Below are positions 57,360 through 64,000 of a stretch of 64,000 nucleotides of DNA, one piece after another. The stretch comes from Zygnema cylindricum (taxonomy: Eukaryota > Streptophyta > Zygnematophyceae > Zygnematales > Zygnemataceae): contig JBBHKE010001766.1 in assembly GCA_037447655.1 (NCBI GenBank), forward strand, positions 186,001 through 250,000, in the 5' to 3' direction. Below the pieces are notes generated by a model. It had not been told where the DNA came from. It did no database searches and saw nothing but the letters and a program-made list of their open reading frames with translations. A program made the translations under genes and the position numbers. How positions within the stretch are numbered: the first letter of the stretch is position 1; every line of letters starts with the position of its first letter.

Positions 57360-60300
57360 CTCCCCTTATTTTTTAGTCTATCTTTAACTTCGGTTTTAGT
57401 CCACATTTTTCTCTGCAATATTTCAACTTGGGAAAAGGCATTAGTTTTGTCATCATATCAGCCACTATTTCCTCATCAGATCTATATACAAGATTCACAA
57501 TTTTATTCTCAACCTTTTCTCCCAGAAAACTCAACCTTATGTCAATATGCTTAGCCTTAAAATGATGTTTTCGACTAGCTGCAATTGAAATGGCAGCTTG
57601 GTTATCACAAAACACTTCATGCACTCCCTCTTTCATTTGCCCCAATTCTTACAACAAGGACTTGACCCACATCAACTCTTTCACAGTAGAACAAGAGGCC
57701 ATATACTCAACCTCCATAGTAGACTGAGCAACCACATAGGTGCATCCCCATAACTGGCATCACTCTAAATGGTGATTTCAGTGTGCTCCCCTCCCAATTG
57801 CAACCATAACTCTCTCGTTCCCACTAAATATCTCATGACTCTGTTGGGGCCTCCCAGTCTCTCTTCCTAGGATCATTAAGACTCCTATTGAGTACTCCAA
57901 CAGCTGCCGCTATGTCCGGCCTGATATAGTTCATAAAGTATATTAGACTTCCTACAACCTGGCTGTAGGGAATAGACTTCATAAACTCTCTCTTTTTTGG
58001 ACTAATCTGATCATCTAAAATTATCACTCTTCCTTCTACACTTCCATCAGTTACTTTTTTCAAGTCCATAGAAGTGGTACAACTGCTTACCTTTTCCCTG
58101 TGGAATTTCTCAAGCATATTACCTATTCCTTTTTTCTGAGTAAGTTTAATGGTCCTTTTCCCCCTATCTCTCTCCATTTGAAATCCTAAAATATATCTTG
58201 CCTCCCCTAAATCCTTCATGTAAAATCTACTTCTAAGATTTTTCTTTAACTTATTAATCTGTTCCAAAGACTTACTTAACACCAACAAATCATCCACATA
58301 AATCGCAATAAAAAATCACACCATTCTCATCTTCAAACATATAGATAGAGTGGTCATAGATGATCCGGATATATCCCGACCGGTGAGAAACTCATCTAGT
58401 TTCTTATTCCATTATAGTGGAGCATGCTTTAGCCCATATAAGGACTTTATGAGCTTGCAGAACCTTGCTTTTTTCTCCTTCTTCCACGTACCCCTCTGGT
58501 TGCCGCATGGAAATTTCTTCCTCTAACTCACAATTGAGAAATGAAATCTTAATATCCATCTAGTGTATTTCCATGTCTTCTGCAGCCGCTAGAATGAGGA
58601 GGATCTTTAGTGATGGGAACTGAACAAGTGGGGCAAAAACCTCCTCATATTTTATCCCCTCTTTTTGGGTGAACCCCTTTGCTACCAACCGAGCTATATA
58701 TCTCTTAATGGTATTATCCGGGTTCAGTTTTAGTTTAAACACCCATTTACAACAAATCGGTTTTTCTGTCTAGAGGACAGTCTGCTAGTTCTAAAGTATT
58801 TGCTTCCATGTTGGAGGCCGTTTCATCATTAATGGCTCTAATCCATCTTTCTTTCTCTGGACTATTCACTGCCTCCAAGTAAGATTGAGGCTCATCTGGG
58901 TGAGATAGCTTAATAAACTTATGAGCCGCATGTTTTCCTGTATCGTTTTGCTGCTCCTTCTCCCTCCTTCAAACTGCGAAGCTAGAATGGATGGAAGTCT
59001 TGCAATTATCCTCACTGTCTCATAGGCTCCCCTGTCCATGGAAGCAAGTTCCGGTCCCTATTCTTCTATCTCCTCGAAGTCCATAGGAGTATGTGAGGTT
59101 TTCGATGAGTCTCTTTTATCTTTGATCTCCCTTGAATCTGTAATCACGGTTTCACTCATGTCTTTTTCGGGAAATGAAATTCTGTGGTCTCCATTGACCC
59201 ACAGAATGAGCAGCCTATGTAAAGCCTCTAGATTAATATTTTCCCCTTCCACTTTCCCACTGAATAAGTGCCGCCAAGGCAAACAAATATTTTAACCACC
59301 CTCACCCCATGTGAGGAGAAGACTCCCTTGAGTCAAACGCAAAAAGAATCACTGAATTTGCTCCCTTGAGCAGTAAGTTATGGCTGGTCAATGATAACCT
59401 TTATAGTTACCAGCTCTCTTAAAGAGAGGTACCTAAATATCACTAAGTTTTGGTCTGCCTACTCACGACTAACTACTACTAAACCCTAGTCCAATAGGAA
59501 CACTATATAGATCAAAAAGGTACAATAGGAGTTGTACTTATTGTACAACCATTGTACGACATGGTCTACAAGGTGACACTTATCAAATCGGGAGCCATGG
59601 TTCCTCCTCCCATCTTCTCCGGTATCAAATAATGTGGCGCCAAGTGGCACCGCGTGACGCTATCTCCAAATGACGCCAAAAGCTCACTTTGCGTGGCGGC
59701 TACAATGCCGGCCGTCTGATCAAAACATATTTTACATGGTTCATATTCGCGTACATGCATGGATTGCTCGTTTTGGTTAGTCTGGTGTTAATTAGCTGTT
59801 GCGTTAATGTTTATATATCTTTGAAACACGTCACGTGTATCGTTTCGATAACTCCCTAGTGGATAAGGCTCTACATACTAATTCACAAACCCAGGTTCAA
59901 ATCTGGACTTATGCAACATTTTAGTAAAAGATCCTATCCTTCAAAATCTGCCACTTTCTAAATATGGCGGCAACCATGGCGTGCCTTTGATCCTCACTCT
60001 CTTTCTTTAAAGTAAACTAAAATAGAGAAGTGAACTATTAATTACCTCTTTTCAACATGAACGACAGAGTTCTCCTCACTTTCGGACTCAATTATGATTT
60101 TTATCTTCTTGGTATATTTGAAGGGGTCAAATGACTTCCCTTCATCAATCACAACTAGGTGTTTGACCAGAATGATATCTTTCTTTGCTAAGTCATAGGC
60201 TCTATATCCCATGACATCCTCATCATATCCCACAAAGTATTGAGGCTTTCCCCTAGCATCTATTTTCCAGTTTTTCGTATCTGTGTCAAGACTGTAAACT

Positions 60301-62318
60301 TGGCTACTGAATACTTTAAGGTGTGAGATATTTGGTTTCCTTCCAACCCATCTTTTATAAGGAGTCATTCCCTTTAGGACTGAGGTATGGACACTATTCT
60401 TAATGTTGTTGGCACAGTTTATGGCTTCTGCCCAAAATCTCTTTCCTATTTTCTTGTCAACGAACATACTTCATACTCTATCTCATAGTGTTCGGTTCAA
60501 TCTTTCAGCAACCCCATTTTGTTTTGGGTTATATGGTACAATTTTCTGGTGCTGAACTCCCTCATCTCTTAGGTATTCCTCAAACTGGTTAGAGGTATAT
60601 TCTCTCCCATTATCACTCCTTATTCCCTTAATGGGGGTTCCATGCAACTTCTAACTCCAAGCTTTATATTCTTTGAAGTAAGTTGGTGTTTTAGACTTGT
60701 TTTTTGGAAGTAAACTCTACAGTACCTAGACCAGTCATCCATTGTTGTTAACATAAACTTTTCCCTCCAACCGAAGGTACTCTTGCAGGTCCCCAAATAT
60801 CTGTGTGGACTAGATCCAGTACCTTTTCCCTCGTATATGTGGTTTGCTTTTGGAAAAGGAAGTTTTTGAGCTTTTCCTTAAGCACATCCACTATAATCAT
60901 CCACCATTTCATTATCACCAAATTGAATGCCTTCTACTACACCGAGCTTCTTCATTTCCCTCAACGTATCAAAATGCACATGCCCCTACCACTTATGCCA
61001 AATCATCAATTTTGGAACTCTAACATAATAAGCATTCTTCTTTTCATTACTCACGTTAAGCCTAAACATGCATTGGCTACCCTTATCTGCCGTGAAGTAC
61101 ACTTCATCCCCATACTTAGCAATGAAGACTCCTTTTCTGGTGAAGGTATCAAACTCTTTGTCATCTAACACAGATGTTGAGACAAGATTTTTACTCAGCT
61201 GAGGAATGTAGGGTACATGTGAGAATGTGAGTATAGAAGTCTTACCCTCCACTAAGACTATTAGATATATTGACCCCACTAGAGCTGTAGTAACCACTCA
61301 CCCATCCCCATACTCTATCTCTACAATAAGGATCTTTCTTAGCTTAGTGAAGATTCTCCTCCAGACTCTCGTCAAAAATAAGCTCCCAATCTTCCTCAGA
61401 GGACCTGTCACTTTTGTGACCTGAAATGCCTTTTTCTTCCCTCTGGAAGAACCCCCTCCACGGTTCTCTTAGAGCCTCAGCTTTGACTGCTTGACACAAT
61501 CCGCAATAAAGTGTCCTGGCTTTTCGCAAAAATTTCAAAGGCCTTTTGGGGGCCTTGGTCCTCCAGGCTGATCTCTCTCTCCTTTGAATGGTTTCTTCGG
61601 ATCCTTCCCCTATCGAATTCCTCCTGCACCTACATCTTAGATGCTCTCCCCCCCCATCCTAATCTCAATTCTGTTCTCTTGCACGAGTATCATCCCGACC
61701 ACTGTGTTCTTCTTCCATGAACTGTCAGTTATTTCTTGTACCTGGTATACTATGTGTTCATACTCGTCGGGTAACTTCATGATGACAGTGTAAACTTTCA
61801 TCTTCATTGTACCTATCCACCTTGCACTCTTCACCTCCCTATACAAACAAGAGAGATCATTACAATAGTCTAACATCTTCCCCCCTTTGTAAGTATAATT
61901 TCCCAGCTTTTGTTCGGCCAACTGGAGCTCTTGAATGGTACCAACTCTATAGATTTCCACCAAACTCACCCACAACTCCTCGGCCTTGTAAATGTGAAGA
62001 TGAGGGGTTGCCAAAGCTTGAGTGAGGTGTCTTAGAATGAAGTTTTTGGCAACCGTGATGATGTTTTCCCACGTTTCAGTGTCGTTCTCTGCAGTCTTTA
62101 CGCTCGCTGCTCCGAGTGTCGTGGTAATAGGAGCAATTGGAGTAAGAGGCGTCTCCTTCTCCTTCCCCTTTTCGGACACAGTGCTGTCCCCATCATCTGC
62201 CTCCTCTGCTGCAGCAAACCTTATTCCACCAAATCATGGTGGAGTTCCCGAAGGTGGACGTTTCACTTGTCCCTTGACGATACCCCTGTATCATTTTTCG
62301 CACAAAGCCCCCATCATC
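57360..62318 (-). pseudogene. Gag-pol remnant of copia element B
   Basis: Minus-strand fragments follow copia order but are broken by stops, frameshifts and an inserted LTR. They are gag (62318-61637, starting MMGALCEK), a zinc knuckle (about 61510, NFCEKPGHFIADC), protease/pre-integrase (61297-60986) and integrase C-terminal region (60467-60042). Then come the integrase-RT linker (59171-59060), RT (58742-58560 and 58297-57833, including the start of the YVDD region as MDDLLVLSK) and RNase H C-terminus (57645-57373). The 5' end is cut at the gag N-terminus by element C, so the 5' LTR lies beyond the window. Similarity to element A is clear but moderate, so B is a separate subfamily. Confidence 0.88.
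59175..60057 (-). mobile_element. Solo copia LTR inserted in element B pol (minus strand)
   Basis: On the minus strand it starts TGTTGAAAAGAGG (60057) and ends CACAGAATTTCA (59175), about 883 bp, with the usual LTR tail (CTAGAGGC...ATGGAG). It splits the pol linker after SEENSVVH and before FPEKDMSETV. Flanks (GGAAA and TGAAC) are not a clean target duplication, so an end may be deleted. It carries antisense tRNA-like boxes at about 59850-59920 (plus strand). Confidence 0.7.
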
Positions 62319-63328
62319 TGTTGAAATTACTAGTTTTATGTGGTATTTTCTCGCTTTGAATTTAGTTCAAATGGAAAAAGGAAATAGGCGGACAGCCTGC
62401 CTCCGCCTCCTCTCTCTACCCACCATACTTATCGTAGTCACTGAGGGATGGAGAGGGTGGCTGAGCCATGGCTGTCCTAGCTTAAGCAGGTTGGGCTAAA
62501 GAGTGACTTATGTCACTCTCAACAAAAGATTAAGTTCGGCAGGACTCGAACCTCCGACCGGTAGAGCGCGGCATAGCCGTTAGCTCTAACCAGTCTGTCG
62601 TAGAAGTCCGTTAGCATATGATAGGTTTGATATTTATTTAAACAGTTTTACAACCATGAATTCGATTAACGGAATTGCGAACGAATGAACATGGAACCAA
62701 GTATTATATAGTGCGAACATTATCTCGCACGAAAACAAATGAATCGGATATTTGTTTTTTACAGCGGACATTCAATATCGAATCTAATCCGACGGCGTAA
62801 ATCAATGCCGAGATCGCGGAATGGTCACTTTTGGCGTTTATGGACGTGGCATGCCGTGGCGCCACGCACAGGGATGGCATTTGGTCGCAAGAATTCCGGC
62901 GAACATAAGGACAAGTGAAAAGTGGACACGCGTCCACTTAATGTCGTTGCCTTACATGGGCCGTACAAAAAGTACATCGGCCATAGTAATTTTTTGTACC
63001 CTATAGTGATCTGATTGGTGCGTACTTCAATAGATAAGCGTGTGAGAGGGATTTAGGATTTAGAGAATTTGGTAGATAGGAACCTCTCTCCCTTTGAGAG
63101 TTTGTATAAACTTGGCATTTTTGCCGACTCATAACTTATCGCCTCGTTGGCCGTTTTCAGTGATTCTTGTTGCTACGAACTCAGGGGAGTCCAGGCTCCA
63201 CAAGGGTGCAGTGAAATTGTTAGTTTGCCCTTTTTGGCAGCAGTGGTTGTGGCTTGAAGTGGGTTAGTTAAATACTATCTAGAGGCTTCCTATATATTCT
63301 GTAGTCTAATGGAGGACACAAAATTGCA
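62319..63328 (+). repeat. 5' LTR of copia element C
   Basis: 1010 bp from TGTTGAAATTAC to AAATTGCA, inserted into the gag start of element B; left target sequence TCATC (62314-62318). It includes antisense tRNA-like A and B boxes (62529-62585), the GTAC hairpin (62963-62999), TTTGTATAAACTTGG (about 63101) as presumptive TATA box, and an in-LTR ATG at 63309. Confidence 0.9.
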
Positions 63329-64000
63329 GGTTATAGGCCCATCCTCTAGGGTGCCCACCTTCAATGGATCAGGGTTCATCTACTGGGAAGCCATGATGAT
63401 GGGAGCTTTGTTTGAAAAACGATACTGGGGTATCGTCAATGGACAAGTGAAACGTCCACCTTCGGGAACTCCACCAGGATTTGGAGGAGTAAGGTTCCCT
63501 ATAGCAACGACTGCCTCAGCAGAAAAGGAAGATGATGGGGACAGCAGTGTGTCCGAAAAGGGGAAAAGGAAGGAGACACCCTCACTCCTATTGCCACAGT
63601 ACCGAGAGCGGCGACGGTGAAGACCACGGAGATCGATACTCAAATGTGGGAGGATGTAAACATGGCTGCCAATAACTTCATTCTCAGGCACCTCATTCAA
63701 GCTTTGGCCACTCCTCATCTTCACATTTACAAGGCCGAGGAGTTGTGGGTGAGTTTGGTGGAGATTTATAGAGCTGTAACTATTCAGGAGCTCTAGTTGG
63801 CTGAGCAAAAGCTAGTGAGTTACACTTACAAAGAAGGAAAGATGTTAGATTACTGTAATGATCTTTCTTGTTTGTATATGGAGATGGAAAGTGCTGGATG
63901 GACAAATACAATGAAAATGAAAGTTAACACCCTTATCATGAAGTTACCAGATGAGTACGAGAACATAGTGCACCGGGTATAGGAAATGGCTGATAGTTCA
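63309..64000 (+). pseudogene. Gag remnant of copia element C (truncated by window end)
   Basis: It starts in the LTR as MEDTKLQVIGPSSRVPTF, collinear with the Gag of element A (MEVSEFHVMGPHSRVPIF). A frameshift lies near 63580. The frame then resumes (ATPHLHIYKAEELWVSLVEI, KLVSYTYKEGKMLDYCNDL) with in-frame stops at about 63796 and 63981. The rest lies beyond the window. Confidence 0.88.
63329..63342 (+). other. Primer-binding site of element C (initiator tRNA-Met anticodon-arm type)
   Basis: GGTTATAGGCCCAT follows the LTR directly. It differs from the expected complement GGTTATGGGCCCAC at the anticodon position (ATG to ATA) and the last base. The same position and coding phase as in element A support a conserved site. 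Confidence 0.65.

Noticed and set aside
59850-59920. Possible functional tRNA gene
   Set aside because: A- and B-box-like motifs are present but no acceptor or anticodon stems could be paired; it lies inside an LTR.

Overview
The window reads as nuclear DNA of a streptophyte, most likely a land plant. Five spliced plant-type genes are present: an endosulfine/ARPP19-like gene, a FLY1/FLY2-type (TUL1-like) membrane RING E3 ligase, the meiotic TPR protein SPO22/ZIP4, a plant-type DUF7796-like plus FkbM/METTL24-like methyltransferase, and an SRRM1/SRm160-type PWI splicing factor. Introns are GT-AG and often 0.3-1.5 kb, and the spaces between genes are filled with LTR, hAT and small inverted-repeat elements. 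Long introns and heavy Ty1/copia content would fit a bryophyte, lycophyte or similar lineage, but the species cannot be fixed from the sequence alone.

Layout: 442-2439 (+) is the 3' part of the endosulfine gene; its last exon lies in a ~2.1 kb segment repeated at ~6875-9049, so a second copy of the terminal coding exon sits at 7154-7225. Each copy of the segment ends at a PIF/Harbinger-like inverted-repeat element (4247-5192 and 9050-9818). 11023-19783 (+) is the 13-exon RING ligase gene (568 aa as assembled). 20772-24641 (-) is ZIP4 (5 exons, about 911 aa), tail to tail with the ligase. 24642-28990 is a gene-free, strongly pyrimidine-biased spacer. 29220-32651 (+) is the 633-aa membrane-anchored methyltransferase-like gene. 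36028-41272 (-) is SRRM1 (9 exons, 666 aa), whose last intron carries a ~330 bp (GGAGGGA)n minisatellite. 41.3-48.8 kb is transposon debris, including a decayed hAT transposase bracketed by inverted CCGACCG-rich arrays.

48847-64000 is a nest of Ty1/copia elements. A minus-strand element (B), decayed, has its 3' LTR split by a plus-strand solo LTR. That solo LTR is in turn split by an apparently intact plus-strand element (A, 50197-56644, TSD ATGAC) with one uninterrupted 1452-codon gag-pol ORF. B also carries a minus-oriented solo LTR inside pol and is cut at its gag start by a third plus-strand element (C) that runs off the window.

The most unusual system is in these copia elements. The Gag start codon lies 20 bp inside the LTR. 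The sequence directly after the LTR (GTTATGGGCCCAC in A, GGTTATAGGCCCA in C) matches the complement of the initiator tRNA-Met anticodon arm rather than its 3' end. This is the half-tRNA priming layout of Drosophila copia and yeast Ty5, combined with a Ty1-like LTR-embedded gag start. The LTRs also carry, at one position and in antisense, tRNA-like A-box/B-box pairs whose sequence differs between subfamilies, and a conserved GTAC hairpin just upstream of the presumptive TATA box. The host genes show no shared pathway; their proximity looks like ordinary plant gene order with transposon-filled spacers.
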